Positions 34,992-43,651 of a stretch of DNA of 64,000 bases are shown one piece after another. The notes beneath the pieces were generated by a model. That model had not been told where the DNA came from, searched no databases, and worked only from the letters and a program-made list of their open reading frames with translations. The stretch lies in the NCBI RefSeq assembly GCF_022026395.1, contig NZ_CP041767.1, positions 3,690,501 through 3,754,500 of the forward strand, given 5' to 3'. The DNA is from Brevibacillus brevis (GTDB taxonomy: Bacteria > Bacillota > Bacilli > Brevibacillales > Brevibacillaceae). Each line of letters begins with the position of its first letter. Within the stretch, counting starts at the first letter, position 1. Both the position numbers and the translations under genes were made by a program.

Positions 34992-36107
34992 TTACCCTTT
35001 CAAGTTTTCTGGATTCAGACATTCAAGCTCTGCAATGACAAAACGACCATCTTTGCGAATCAGGACGTCATCAAACCAGATTTCCCCTCCGCCCCATTCT
35101 GGACGCTGGATGGAAACCATGTCCCAGTGCACAGACGATTTGTTGCCATTGTAAGCTTCGTCATAGCATTGACCAGGCGTGAAGTGGAAGCTTCCGTCTA
35201 TTTTTTCGTCAAACAAGATATCTTTCATCGGGTTGCGAATGTAAGGATTCACACCGATAGCGAATTCCCCAACGAAACGCGCTCCCTCGTCCGTATCCAA
35301 AATTTGATTCAAGCGTTCGGTATCGTTCGCTGTTGCTTCCACAATTTTGCCGTCCTTGAAGGTCAGGCGGACATTTTCGAATGTGAAGCCGTGGTATGGT
35401 GTTGGCGCATTATGAGTGATAACGCCATTTACGGAATCCTTTACAGGTGCTGTATACACTTCACCATCCGGTATATTGCGCAGGCCAGCACATTTTACAG
35501 CAGGAATGTCCTTAATTGAGAAGGTGAGATCCGTTTCAGGTCCTACCAAGCGTACCTTGTCTGTGCGATTCATCAAGTCAACCAGACTGTCCATTGCTTT
35601 GTCCATTTTCGCGTAATCCAGGTTACATACCTGGAAGTAAAAATCTTCAAAAGCTGCTGTAGACATGTTCGCAAGCTGTGCCATGGAAGGATTCGGATAA
35701 CGAAGAACAACCCACTTCGTTTTAGGCACGCGCACATTCATCACGGGCAGCTCATACAGGCGAGAATAGATGCCGAGCTTGTCACTTGGAACATCAGCCA
35801 TCTCATTGATGTTGTTCGCTGCACGAATGCCGATATAACCTTGCATTTTCTCCATGAGTTCAACTTCATGTTGAGCCATGGTCTTTAACTGATCTTCATT
35901 GCAATTCATTGCGATTTCTCGGCTTACGGCGGGATCAATCAATTGAACATAAGGACTGCCGCCTGCTTTGTAAATCTCACGCACGAGGGCTTGCACCAAA
36001 TCCGGTGTGTCCCCTTTCGCGTTGATCAAAATGTTTTCCCCTGGCTGTACTCGTACAGAATAGTTAACCAGATTGTACGCTAATTGATCTAATCGTGAGT
36101 CTCTCAT
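34992..36107 (-). CDS. M29-family aminopeptidase
   Basis: Cytosolic metallo-aminopeptidase of about 371 residues, related to AmpS, aminopeptidase T and PepS. The family opening DQLAYNLVNYSVRVQPGENILI is visible in parts (LAYNLVNYSVRVQPG), and metal-ligand regions with Glu/His/Asp are GEFAIGVNP, DEKIDGSFHFTPGQ and KSSVHWDMVSI near residues 287, 308 and 335. ATG 36107 is preferred, since AAGGGTG lies eight bases before it, over GTG 36116. Monocistronic. Confidence 0.94.
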   Translation of the reverse strand: MRDSRLDQLAYNLVNYSVRVQPGENILINAKGDTPDLVQALVREIYKAGGSPYVQLIDPAVSREIAMNCNEDQLKTMAQHEVELMEKMQGYIGIRAANNINEMADVPSDKLGIYSRLYELPVMNVRVPKTKWVVLRYPNPSMAQLANMSTAAFEDFYFQVCNLDYAKMDKAMDSLVDLMNRTDKVRLVGPETDLTFSIKDIPAVKCAGLRNIPDGEVYTAPVKDSVNGVITHNAPTPYHGFTFENVRLTFKDGKIVEATANDTERLNQILDTDEGARFVGEFAIGVNPYIRNPMKDILFDEKIDGSFHFTPGQCYDEAYNGNKSSVHWDMVSIQRPEWGGGEIWFDDVLIRKDGRFVIAELECLNPENLKG

Positions 36108-36196
36108 TCGTGGCACACCCTTTTTAAATTTTCTGATTCCTCTTGTATTTTTACCGATACAATCTACTAAGTCAATAAAAAATTTTTTATCAACGA

Positions 36197-36240
36197 AACA
36201 AAAAGCGGCCAGCCTTCTTACATCCAGGCTGGCCTTGCTC
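36197..36240 (-). terminator. Terminator after the 60-residue ORF
   Basis: Nine-bp perfect stem GGCCAGCCT with a 10-base loop, followed on the minus strand by GCTTTTT. Confidence 0.9.
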
Positions 36241-36253
36241 TTTTCTTCCGTTT

Positions 36254-36436
36254 TTACATCGTCTGTTTCCTGTCCTCAATGGTTCCCATCTTGTACATGT
36301 CACTGACCAGCTCCCGTGTCGTTGCCAGTCCAGCCGTATATTCGTCTGCCGCTTGATAGTAGACGGCTCCGCCTGCATCCTCCATGCCCAACTCTCTCGC
36401 CCTGGATCGAGCCTGATCCTTATCATAACCTGCCAT
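36254..36436 (-). CDS. Small hypothetical hydrophilic protein
   Basis: A 60-residue product beginning MAGYDKDQARSRARELGM, with a central YYQAADEYTAGLATTRELVS helix. An AAGGAGG site seven bases before ATG 36436 decides the start over an ATG at 36442. Hydrophilic with conserved-looking aromatic residues, no Cys. Similar small proteins of unknown role occur in Bacillota. It has its own terminator. Confidence 0.75.
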   Translation of the reverse strand: MAGYDKDQARSRARELGMEDAGGAVYYQAADEYTAGLATTRELVSDMYKMGTIEDRKQTM

Positions 36437-36500
36437 TTTCATTCCTCCTTCCCTTTGGTTGAATCCGCTTTAGTTTGTACGGGAATCTCCAGCTTTAGCC

Positions 36501-36541
36501 AAAAAGGCGCCTTGCCCAATTCGAGGGACAAAGCGCCTTTA
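36501..36541 (-). terminator. Terminator of the secreted repeat protein gene
   Basis: AAAGGCGC pairs with GCGCCTTT, with partially matched inner bases, and ends in five T on the minus strand just after the stop. Confidence 0.85.
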
Positions 36542-36554
36542 TTATCAGCTATGC

Positions 36555-37037
36555 TTATTTTTCGTTATCGGATTCTGGAGCGATCATTGCCCAACCAGCT
36601 GCTGGAGCACTCACAGGAGTTACGCCACCAGTTGTAACAAATTGATCTACTCCTGGCATCATTGCCCAACCAGCTACGTTAGAGATGACTGGAACATATT
36701 GACCACTTACCCATACATACTCATCTTTACCTGGCATGATAACCCAGCCACCTTGTTGAGTCAAACCTTGAATTGGAGTAACGGTTTGTGGAGTCGCAGG
36801 TTTTACTTCAGGTTTAGTTGCTGGTGCAGTTGTTGTTGCATCAGTTGCCGGCTTTTCTTCAGTAGTTGCTGGTTTTTCTTCAGTAGTCGCTGGTTTTTCT
36901 TCAGTTGCAGTTGTTTTTGCTTCTGTTGCAGTAGTCGTTTCAGTAGCTTTTACTGCCTCTTCAGCAAATGCAGCTTGTGTGAAGAGAGCTGCTCCTAAGA
37001 TACAAGAACTCATGATCAGTGTGCTTTTCTTTTTCAT
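36555..37037 (-). CDS. Secreted repeat protein with GWxMMPG motifs
   Basis: A 160-residue exported protein. The signal peptide covers residues 1-25 (MKKKSTLIMSSCILGAALF) and ends in an AAFA cleavage site. A Thr/Glu/Lys/Pro-rich stalk follows, with three EEKPATT repeats, and then a C-terminal part with three related motifs: GGWVIMPGKDEYVWVSGQYVPV (in parts, GWVIMPGKDEYVW), GWAMMPGVDQFVTTGGVTPV and GWAMIAPES. ATG 37037 has a GGGAG site. Unrecognised. The repeated GW motifs suggest a surface or wall-associated domain. It lies upstream of a MarR gene on the same strand. Confidence 0.85.
   Translation of the reverse strand: MKKKSTLIMSSCILGAALFTQAAFAEEAVKATETTTATEAKTTATEEKPATTEEKPATTEEKPATDATTTAPATKPEVKPATPQTVTPIQGLTQQGGWVIMPGKDEYVWVSGQYVPVISNVAGWAMMPGVDQFVTTGGVTPVSAPAAGWAMIAPESDNEK
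36850..36912. repeat. Three 21-bp tandem repeats inside the secreted protein gene
   Basis: Near-identical 21-base units of the type TTTTTCTTCAGTAGTCGCTGG encode the EEKPATT repeats. The third unit has diverged at its end. Such in-frame tandem repeats can change copy number by slippage. Confidence 0.8.
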
Positions 37038-37111
37038 ATGTGTACACTCCCATTCCGCGGTACACACTTTTGTCTTACACGAATGTCCCCAAACCCGAAC
37101 TTGAAGGTATG

Positions 37112-37537
37112 CTATATGCACTGCTGCATTTTCCTGAGAAAATACGTAAACTGCTCTAATTCGTCGTCAGTCAGATTCTCCAGCAGCTTTCCCACTAGTG
37201 CTCTCCTGTGGCACAGAAGTCCTTCCAGAGTTGGAACGGCTTGTTGTGACAAAGTGACCCACACGACACGTCGATCCTGTTCGTCTCGAACCCGGTCAAT
37301 AAAACCGGCCTTAACCAACCGATTGAGTGCGATTGTGGTGGCACTATTGGATAACTTCAAAATAGTCGCCAGCTCAGAAACTGTGCTTCGTCCTTTTTGA
37401 TGTAGCACACGCAACAAGATAAACTGCTTCGGACTGATTGACTCTTCCTCTAGCCAATTGTTAATAAAGAAACGAGCAATCTCGACAAAAACTCGATCCA
37501 GTTCCTCAAGTTTACTGGCACGGGACATATTGCTCAC
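37112..37537 (-). CDS. MarR-family transcriptional regulator
   Basis: A 141-residue winged-helix repressor. The DNA-binding part spans about residues 35-105, with STVSELATILKLSNSATTIALNRLVKAGFI and the wing RVRDEQDRRVVWVTLSQQ. GTG 37537 has AGGTG five bases upstream and starts MSNMSRASK; ATG 37528 is an alternative. MarR proteins typically respond to small phenolic or oxidising ligands. Targets here are unknown, but a palindrome overlapping its own promoter suggests autorepression. Confidence 0.93.
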   Translation of the reverse strand: MSNMSRASKLEELDRVFVEIARFFINNWLEEESISPKQFILLRVLHQKGRSTVSELATILKLSNSATTIALNRLVKAGFIDRVRDEQDRRVVWVTLSQQAVPTLEGLLCHRRALVGKLLENLTDDELEQFTYFLRKMQQCI

Positions 37538-37924
37538 GACATCACCTATTTTCGGAAAATTAATAATATAAGTACTTTTACTATAAAACTATATAGCCTA
37601 AGTACCGGAAGATCAATAGCACTCCCGAAATTATTTCTTTTCACGAAAGATATGTATGAGCCAGACAAAGTGTTTACCACTTAATATTTTTATTGTAAAA
37701 CTTATTTCAAGAACATCTTAACTCAAACAGGAAAAACTGACAATAGATATGCTTGTAAAATAATGTTACGACTTTCTCCGTTTTATCCACGAAGCCAATT
37801 ATTTCCTTGAATCATCTTTCGTATCTATTCGTAAAGCATGTATAATGGGAAGACAGCCTTACACACACGAGGCATTTGACTCAGGCATGTTTGCCAAAGA
37901 AATCACATACATAGGAGAATTTCA
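37538..37924. other. 387-base intergenic region between marR and signal peptidase gene
   Basis: AT-rich region between divergent genes with no supported ORF. It holds the marR-side palindrome (37567-37585), a perfect TATAAT at 37841-37846 with a weak -35 in the lepB direction, and the AGGAG ribosome site of lepB. Nothing else recognisable was seen. Confidence 0.6.
37567..37585. promoter_or_regulatory. Inverted repeat at the marR promoter
   Basis: TATAAGTACTTTTACTATA is an imperfect inverted repeat of TATA(A)GTA around CTTT, 30-48 bases before marR. Position and size fit a MarR operator. This is inference; the AT-rich context lowers confidence. Confidence 0.4.
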
Positions 37925-38485
37925 ATGGAACAAACCAACCCTACACCAAAATGGAAAGTGGAATTGCTTGATTGGTTAAAATCGTTTGTCTTGATTGGCG
38001 GATTGACTGCCTTCATCTACGTATTTGTCATGGCTCCCTACGTCGTCCAAGGGCGTTCCATGGAAAGTACGTTGCATGACCGCGAACGTGTCATCGTAAA
38101 CAAAGCGATTTACTACCTCAAAGAACCGCAACCTGGCGATATCGTCATCATTCACCCGGATGCAACTGGTGACAACTGGATCAAGCGCGTGGTCGCAGTA
38201 GCTGGCGACACCGTTGAAGCCAAAAATGATCAAGTGTATGTCAATGGCCAACCCCTCAGCGAAGAGTATTTGGTCGAAAACAAGCTAAAAACCTCTACAG
38301 CAGGTGTAACGTTAACCGAAGATTTTGATCCTGTAAAGATTCCAGAAGGCAGTGTATTTGTCATGGGGGATAATCGCAACAATAGTATGGACAGCCGCGT
38401 TATTGGCCCTGTTCAACTGGATCATGTAGTCGGACGAGCAGAGGTTGTATACTGGCCGCTGTCCCAGATTCGCCTCCCACGTTAA
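37925..38485 (+). CDS. sipS: Signal peptidase I
   Basis: Membrane-bound serine protease that removes signal peptides from exported proteins. The 186-residue protein has one N-terminal transmembrane segment (residues 18-36), the nucleophile Ser in VVQGRSMESTL near residue 45, the general-base Lys in DNWIKRVVAVAGD near residue 86 and the GDNRNNSMDSR box near residue 147. This is the short Gram-positive type. It is monocistronic, with an AGGAG site and a terminator. Confidence 0.96.
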   Translation: MEQTNPTPKWKVELLDWLKSFVLIGGLTAFIYVFVMAPYVVQGRSMESTLHDRERVIVNKAIYYLKEPQPGDIVIIHPDATGDNWIKRVVAVAGDTVEAKNDQVYVNGQPLSEEYLVENKLKTSTAGVTLTEDFDPVKIPEGSVFVMGDNRNNSMDSRVIGPVQLDHVVGRAEVVYWPLSQIRLPR

Positions 38486-38501
38486 CATTTATTCAGGCAG
38501 C

Positions 38502-38534
38502 AAAAAGCCGCTCCTTATCGGGGCGGCTCTTTTC
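38502..38534 (+). terminator. Terminator of the signal peptidase gene
   Basis: AGCCGC pairs with GCGGCT around a short loop and is followed by TCTTTTCG; convergent with the VanY-like gene. Confidence 0.8.
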
Positions 38535-38547
38535 GTTTTCGATGGCG

Positions 38548-39369
38548 TTATTTGTGGGCAATGGTCGCTTCCGAAAAATAATCCTCCAAAGTAAGACCAC
38601 TTGCCATAATTTCTTTCGCCATTTCCTTCCCTACATAACGCAAATGCCAAGGCTCATACGCATATCCAGTCGTATCTTCCTTGCCTTTCAAATAACGAAT
38701 AACAAACCCATAGTCTGCACAGTTGGCTGCCAGCCATATACCTTCTGGTGTCTCAGCAAATGATTCTTCCAAGCGTGTGCTTGCATCATATCCGGACACA
38801 TCCATAGCCAAGCCAGTCTGATGCTCGCTCTTTCCAGGTACCGCACTGTAAGCAGCAGCATGTTCAGCACCTTGCGTCCTTACATACGTTTCGTACAGCG
38901 ATTTTTGGGTCTTATACGAGCGGTAGCCAGAAACGGCATACAGTTCAATGCCTTCTGTCTTTGCTTTGGCAAACAGTTCTTCTAAAGCTTGTGCGGCTTC
39001 TGCTCTCAGCAATCGCTTCTCCACTTTTTCATCAAAAGGAAATGGAACATTCGGCTCTACCAAATCCGGTGGAATATAATCGCCAGGCAATGCCCGCTGT
39101 TTATTTACGACAACCGAGAGATCTGTAGCATTCGTAACGGTTGGCACTCCATCCACATCTTTTATCGTCTCTGCAAGAGATGCCCGTTGGGGACGTGCTT
39201 TCTCCTCTTTATTTGGCTCAACTGTCGTTGATTGTGTTCCCTCAGCTGCCGGCTGTCCATTCGATTCACTGGATAGCAATCCGCCTAATGAGGGAGGTTC
39301 ACATCCACTGAGTAGTGCTACTGATAATGCTGCGACGATCGCAAGGCTGCTGGTGCGATTTTTGTTCAT
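38548..39369 (-). CDS. VanY/DacY-type D-alanyl-D-alanine carboxypeptidase lipoprotein
   Basis: Zinc peptidase of family M15B that trims peptidoglycan peptides. The 273-residue precursor has a lipobox LLSGCEPPSLG with the lipidated Cys near residue 23, a Glu/Gln/Thr-rich linker to about residue 60, and then the catalytic domain: zinc ligands in SEHQTGLAMDVSGYD near residue 185 and EPWHLRYVGKEMA near residue 243. ATG with GGAGGATC in front. Monocistronic; anchored to the outer side of the membrane by lgt action. Confidence 0.94.
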   Translation of the reverse strand: MNKNRTSSLAIVAALSVALLSGCEPPSLGGLLSSESNGQPAAEGTQSTTVEPNKEEKARPQRASLAETIKDVDGVPTVTNATDLSVVVNKQRALPGDYIPPDLVEPNVPFPFDEKVEKRLLRAEAAQALEELFAKAKTEGIELYAVSGYRSYKTQKSLYETYVRTQGAEHAAAYSAVPGKSEHQTGLAMDVSGYDASTRLEESFAETPEGIWLAANCADYGFVIRYLKGKEDTTGYAYEPWHLRYVGKEMAKEIMASGLTLEDYFSEATIAHK

Positions 39370-39460
39370 GATCGATCCTCCTGGTTCCTTACAGACACAT
39401 ATGTCTGCTCTACCTTACCACGGAGTACTACGAAAGAAAAGGTAGATAGGTCACGCTTTT

Positions 39461-40342
39461 TCAAAAGGTATATTCCTCGTTTAGGCTTTGGATAAGCGCC
39501 GGTAACCATTCATCCAGCGACCAAAATGGAAAGCCCGCTGCCTTAGCCTTACCGTTATTCATGTAAAAGGAAGCTGCAAATCCAAAGGGAGACGCATCAG
39601 AAGCATCTGTCGTTTTCTCGATTCGGACAGGTTTTCCGACTGTTTGCGCAATTGTCTCCATCAGCTCAGCAAGCGAAACAGTCCCATCCGAGCACGCATT
39701 CACTGGCCCTGTGATGGACGCTGTCGCCACCCATTCCAAAAATTGAGCTGCTTCCTGTGCATGTATAAAGCACATCTGGGTAGCGGGATTCGTGATCCCA
39801 ATCGGCCGCTCCTCTTGCACATGCTCAATATGAAACCATAGCCGCCGTGTGTAATCATCTTCCGCCAGTACGATTGGAAAACGAACAGCTACGACAGGGA
39901 AGGCTTTTTCTTGAAAAAAGACGGCTTCTGCTTGACGCTTCCCCTCTTGATAAGTTATCTCGTCTCTCGTTTTCCGGTTGATTGCATACGTGTATGGATC
40001 AAATGCTTCTTCCTGTAGCGGTTCCTCGGCATAATCGTAGACGGACAAGGTTGAGGTCAAAACGTACTTTCCCACTTTCCCCCGAAAAACCTTACACGCA
40101 TCCATTGCATTTTGAGAGGAATAACAGATATTATCGTACACCACGTCCCACTGCTCTTCCCCTGCAGCCATTAATGAGTGGATGTCATCGCGATCAAGCG
40201 TTATTCTTTTGACAGCGGCAGGTAACTCCACTTGGGTAAGTCCCCTCGTTGCCACCGTAACATCTGCCCCCGTTTCAACGAGAAGCTGGACCAATCGCTT
40301 TCCAAAAAATCGCGTTCCGCCGAGTACAAGTACTTTCTTCAT
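39461..40342 (-). CDS. NAD-dependent epimerase/dehydratase
   Basis: A 293-residue short-chain-fold protein with the nucleotide-binding motif LGGTRFFGKRLVQLL near residue 7. TSTLSVYDY near residue 95 and a Lys-containing TRDEITYQEGKRQAE near residue 130 occupy the catalytic region, with an atypical YxxxK (YQEGKR). FPIVLAEDDYTRR and MCFIHAQEAAQFLEW complete the pattern of extended SDRs acting on nucleotide sugars or related substrates. The actual substrate is unknown. It lies between cell-wall genes. Confidence 0.88.
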   Translation of the reverse strand: MKKVLVLGGTRFFGKRLVQLLVETGADVTVATRGLTQVELPAAVKRITLDRDDIHSLMAAGEEQWDVVYDNICYSSQNAMDACKVFRGKVGKYVLTSTLSVYDYAEEPLQEEAFDPYTYAINRKTRDEITYQEGKRQAEAVFFQEKAFPVVAVRFPIVLAEDDYTRRLWFHIEHVQEERPIGITNPATQMCFIHAQEAAQFLEWVATASITGPVNACSDGTVSLAELMETIAQTVGKPVRIEKTTDASDASPFGFAASFYMNNGKAKAAGFPFWSLDEWLPALIQSLNEEYTF

Positions 40343-40369
40343 TTTTGCTACATCCTTTCCTTGATCAGC

Positions 40370-42403
40370 CTACTTTTTGCTTTTCAACTCGATGGTTCGC
40401 TCTCCTTCCTTCCACACGACTGTATAGCCCAGCTTCTCGCCAACTTTTTTGACAGGCAAGTAAGGGATTCCCTTCACCATGACCACATCAGACTGGAAGG
40501 ACGTCACTTTTTGTCCCAACCCTAACAGCAGCTTTTTGGCGTGAACATGTGCTACTCCATCTATCATCACTTTTTGCTCTGCTGTGTATGGGTAAACATG
40601 GCCGTTTACTTGTAAATCAAAAGGGCCATCTTTTTCTTTTGGAGACTGGATTGGCTGAGCAGCCGTATACGCGATGGCATCGACCCCGAGTACAGTGCCC
40701 TCGCGTGTGTTATCCGCCCCGCCGTACATTTTGCCTGTTTCAAAATCGTACACAATCGCTTGGACGTTGCCAATGTTCGTCGGTTCCTCAGCAAAGACGT
40801 GACCTTTTGCCATCAATTGCAGGATGACATCTTGGTCAATGCCCGCTTCCCACGTCACATTCGGATAGCTGCTCGAAAAAATGCGTGGCGCACGGATCGC
40901 ATCCTCAATTTCCATTCCATGATCGATCACATTGAGAATCGTCTGCGATACAGAGGCGATAATCGTGGAACCACCAGGTGAGCCAATCGCTAAAAAAGGC
41001 TTCCCGTCTTTTAGCACCATGGTTGGCGTCATACTGGAACGCGGACGCTTTCCGGGCTCGACCTGATTGACTCCGCCAGGAATCGCGTCAAAATCTGTCA
41101 GCTCGTTATTGAGCATGAAGCCGTATCCCGGAACCATCACACCGCTTCCAAAAATATCTTCAATGGTGGTCGTATACGCCACGATATTCCCCCATCTGTC
41201 CATCACAGAGAAATGCGTAGTCTGCTTGACCGGAGATTGATCTCTCAGTTTTATCGACACCTCTGGCTTTTTTCCGGGATCGTACTTCCAAGGATCGCCT
41301 TCCACTATATCGGCATTCGCGGTCTCTTCATGAATGAGCTGACGCCGTTCCTTGATGTATTTGTCCGCAATCAGCCCCTTTCTTGGTACTGGATAAACAT
41401 CCTCGTCCGCCATAAAAGCCGCCCGATCTGCGTAAGCGAGGTGGTTGGCTTCGATCAGATGATGCAAATAGGCTACCGACCCGATTCCGTCCTTTTTGTT
41501 ATCGTAGCCTTCCATCAGCTTCAAAATCTGAATGAGTGTCAAGCCGCCAGAGCTGGGTGGTGCCATCGAAATCACTTCATATCCGCGATACATGCCGCGG
41601 ACTGGTTCACGCTCCTTTACTTGATACGCCCGCAAATCATCGAGACTCATAGAGCCACCCGTTCTTTGTACTTCCTCAACGAGAGCCTTGCCAATTTCCC
41701 CTTCATACAAGGCATCTGCCCCTTTGTCGCGGATGATCTTCAACGTTTTCGCCAATTGGGGCTGAACCAGCATCTCGCCTTCTTTGAGTGGAACTCCGTT
41801 TGGCGCAAACACCTGTGCAGCCGTCTCGTGCTTCTTCAGCTTTTCCATGGAATTGGCAATAAATTGAGCGGACACCCAATTGACGCGAACTCCTTTTTCC
41901 GCTAATTCAATCGACGGTTCTATCACTTTTTCCAAGTCCCATGTCCCATACGATTTCAACGCCTGCTCTACGCCAAGCAATGTACCTGGGACACCTACGG
42001 CCTGACCGCTCATATGTCTCTCCTCAAATGGGATCGGCTTACCATCTGCCTGTAAAAACATATCGGGAGTCACCTTGGCAGGAGCCACTTCTCGACTATC
42101 TATTACCGTCACTTTGTTTTGATCCTTGACATAAATCATCATAAAACCACCGCCGCCGATGCCGGACATATACGGTTCGGCCACATTCAACGCAAATTGG
42201 ATTCCAGCCGCAGCGTCAATCGCATTGCCGCCCTTTGCCAGGATATCTCTACCGACCTGCGCCGCTGCTGGATGAGAGACCGCGACAATTCCTTTTGTAG
42301 CTCCTTGCACTCCTGCTGGCACACCTGGGACTTTTCCCACAGCAAAATGCGGAAACGAAAGCACGGAAACAATCGTGAGGGCAACCAACATCCCTTTTTT
42401 CAT
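40370..42403 (-). CDS. ggt: Gamma-glutamyltransferase with C-terminal copper-amine-oxidase-like domain
   Basis: Exported N-terminal nucleophile hydrolase that transfers or hydrolyses gamma-glutamyl groups (glutathione, poly-glutamate). The 677-residue precursor has a signal peptide (residues 1-24), a large subunit, and the self-cleavage Thr in KQTTHFSVMDRWGN near residue 400, with GSPGGSTIIASVSQTILNVI downstream. Residues after about 580 are extra: a predicted beta domain with VNGHVYPYTAEQK and GIPYLPVKKVGEKLGYTVVWKEGERTIEL, which resembles the copper amine oxidase N-terminal (stalk) repeat. Usual GGT length is about 585, so this is a fusion. Confidence 0.9.
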   Translation of the reverse strand: MKKGMLVALTIVSVLSFPHFAVGKVPGVPAGVQGATKGIVAVSHPAAAQVGRDILAKGGNAIDAAAGIQFALNVAEPYMSGIGGGGFMMIYVKDQNKVTVIDSREVAPAKVTPDMFLQADGKPIPFEERHMSGQAVGVPGTLLGVEQALKSYGTWDLEKVIEPSIELAEKGVRVNWVSAQFIANSMEKLKKHETAAQVFAPNGVPLKEGEMLVQPQLAKTLKIIRDKGADALYEGEIGKALVEEVQRTGGSMSLDDLRAYQVKEREPVRGMYRGYEVISMAPPSSGGLTLIQILKLMEGYDNKKDGIGSVAYLHHLIEANHLAYADRAAFMADEDVYPVPRKGLIADKYIKERRQLIHEETANADIVEGDPWKYDPGKKPEVSIKLRDQSPVKQTTHFSVMDRWGNIVAYTTTIEDIFGSGVMVPGYGFMLNNELTDFDAIPGGVNQVEPGKRPRSSMTPTMVLKDGKPFLAIGSPGGSTIIASVSQTILNVIDHGMEIEDAIRAPRIFSSSYPNVTWEAGIDQDVILQLMAKGHVFAEEPTNIGNVQAIVYDFETGKMYGGADNTREGTVLGVDAIAYTAAQPIQSPKEKDGPFDLQVNGHVYPYTAEQKVMIDGVAHVHAKKLLLGLGQKVTSFQSDVVMVKGIPYLPVKKVGEKLGYTVVWKEGERTIELKSKK

Positions 42404-42510
42404 GCGATCCCTCCTATTCCATTTCGTTAACTTCTTCTATTATTATAATTTTCAGCATTTTTTAAGGTCAACCCACAATGACAGTTGCCTAGGCAAACTT
42501 TTCTCTACAG

Positions 42511-42560
42511 AAAAAAACACTCTTCTGCAGCAAGACTTGTCGTCTTCACAGAAGAGTGTT
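42511..42560 (-). terminator. Terminator of the NAGPA-domain operon
   Basis: Twelve-bp perfect stem AACACTCTTCTG with its complement around a 20-base interior, followed on the minus strand by seven T. Confidence 0.9.
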
Positions 42561-42571
42561 GCGATTTTTGC

Positions 42572-43651
42572 TTATGGCATGATGACCAAATTGCTCACCA
42601 CGCGCCGTTCTTTGCCGCCTGAAGGCTTGTTCAACAGCTTGCCATTGTAATAAAACGCACTGGAGCCACCGCCGTCGAGATTATACGCATCCACGACATG
42701 CCACTCTTGCAGCTTTCTTTGCGCTTCCTCCAACGTAACCCCATTACTCCAGCCGTCTCGTCTTCCGTCAATGACAATCAGCAACAAATCGCCGTTGTCG
42801 AAATGGCCGATCAATGTTCGCGGTTGACGTGCATTCGCCCATTCGCGAGGAATAGGCAATCGCTTGCCGTCCTGCAAGAGACGCGGCAAGAAGCTCGCGC
42901 CCTGCAATATCCCTTGTTGCGTAATTTGTGCCTGCGTCTTGATGCTTGTTCCGACCAGATGACCTTTGTTGTTGAAACCGACAAAGCTCAGCTTCGCATT
43001 ATTGGAAAAGGTTCGAATCTTGCCGTCAACAACCGTAATGCCTAATGGAGTCAGATTGCCCTGCTTGTCCGACATAAAGCCGCCTGCATTAATCGCAAGA
43101 ATGGCTCCAGTACGCTTACCAGCTTGACTCGTCGTTTCCCCTTTACTTTTCACAGAGTTGTTGGCCAGCACCATTTTCAGCGCTTTCGGATCATTGAGGC
43201 GAACTTTGGCCATATAACCGCGGTATCCGCCTTCTTGCAGGGAATAAACTTTCACGGTCGCGTTTTTCCCGAAGTGTTGACCGATCGGCTTGCCAAGCAT
43301 GTTGGACAAAATCGTGTCCAATACATCCGCAGATTTTTGTGTCTGGGATTTACTCGCTTCCAGTGCGCTACTGATCTTCTTGTTTTGTTGCTCGTATTCC
43401 TTCTGTTCCTTTTTCGAGCGATCCCGGATGTCTTCGATGACGAATTCCACGTTTCGAAGCTGCACCTTGGTGTCGTTGAGCCGTTCCCCCAGCTCATCTG
43501 CTTGGCTCTTCGCTACGGCAGAAGAGAGCTTCAAGCCTTCTGTCTGGAGCTTGTCCACTGGATTGTCCAGCGCAAAAGCGACCAAGAAACCGAGAGCAGG
43601 CGCCAACAGAAAGAGAAAGAAACGGTTTATCTTACCAAGCACGGGCAGCAT
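42572..43651 (-). CDS. Phosphodiester glycosidase (NAGPA) domain membrane protein
   Basis: A 359-residue protein with an N-terminal membrane segment (residues 10-27), a long coiled coil (residues 35-115) and a C-terminal NAGPA domain. The domain shows GAILAINAGGFMS near residue 182, PRTLIGHFDNGDLLLIVIDGR near residue 277 and NLDGGGSSAFYYNG near residue 324, the metal-binding signature of this family, which cleaves phosphodiester-linked sugars on cell-envelope polymers. It overlaps the following coiled-coil protein gene by 20 bases. Substrate unknown. Confidence 0.88.
   Translation of the reverse strand: MLPVLGKINRFFLFLLAPALGFLVAFALDNPVDKLQTEGLKLSSAVAKSQADELGERLNDTKVQLRNVEFVIEDIRDRSKKEQKEYEQQNKKISSALEASKSQTQKSADVLDTILSNMLGKPIGQHFGKNATVKVYSLQEGGYRGYMAKVRLNDPKALKMVLANNSVKSKGETTSQAGKRTGAILAINAGGFMSDKQGNLTPLGITVVDGKIRTFSNNAKLSFVGFNNKGHLVGTSIKTQAQITQQGILQGASFLPRLLQDGKRLPIPREWANARQPRTLIGHFDNGDLLLIVIDGRRDGWSNGVTLEEAQRKLQEWHVVDAYNLDGGGSSAFYYNGKLLNKPSGGKERRVVSNLVIMP

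Noticed and set aside
36850..36912. Three 21-bp repeats as a small CRISPR array
   Set aside because: The units are contiguous without spacers and encode in-frame EEKPATT repeats of a secreted protein.
41213..41905. 230-codon plus-strand frame across the gamma-glutamyltransferase gene
   Set aside because: Antisense shadow; the minus-strand gene has signal peptide and catalytic motifs.
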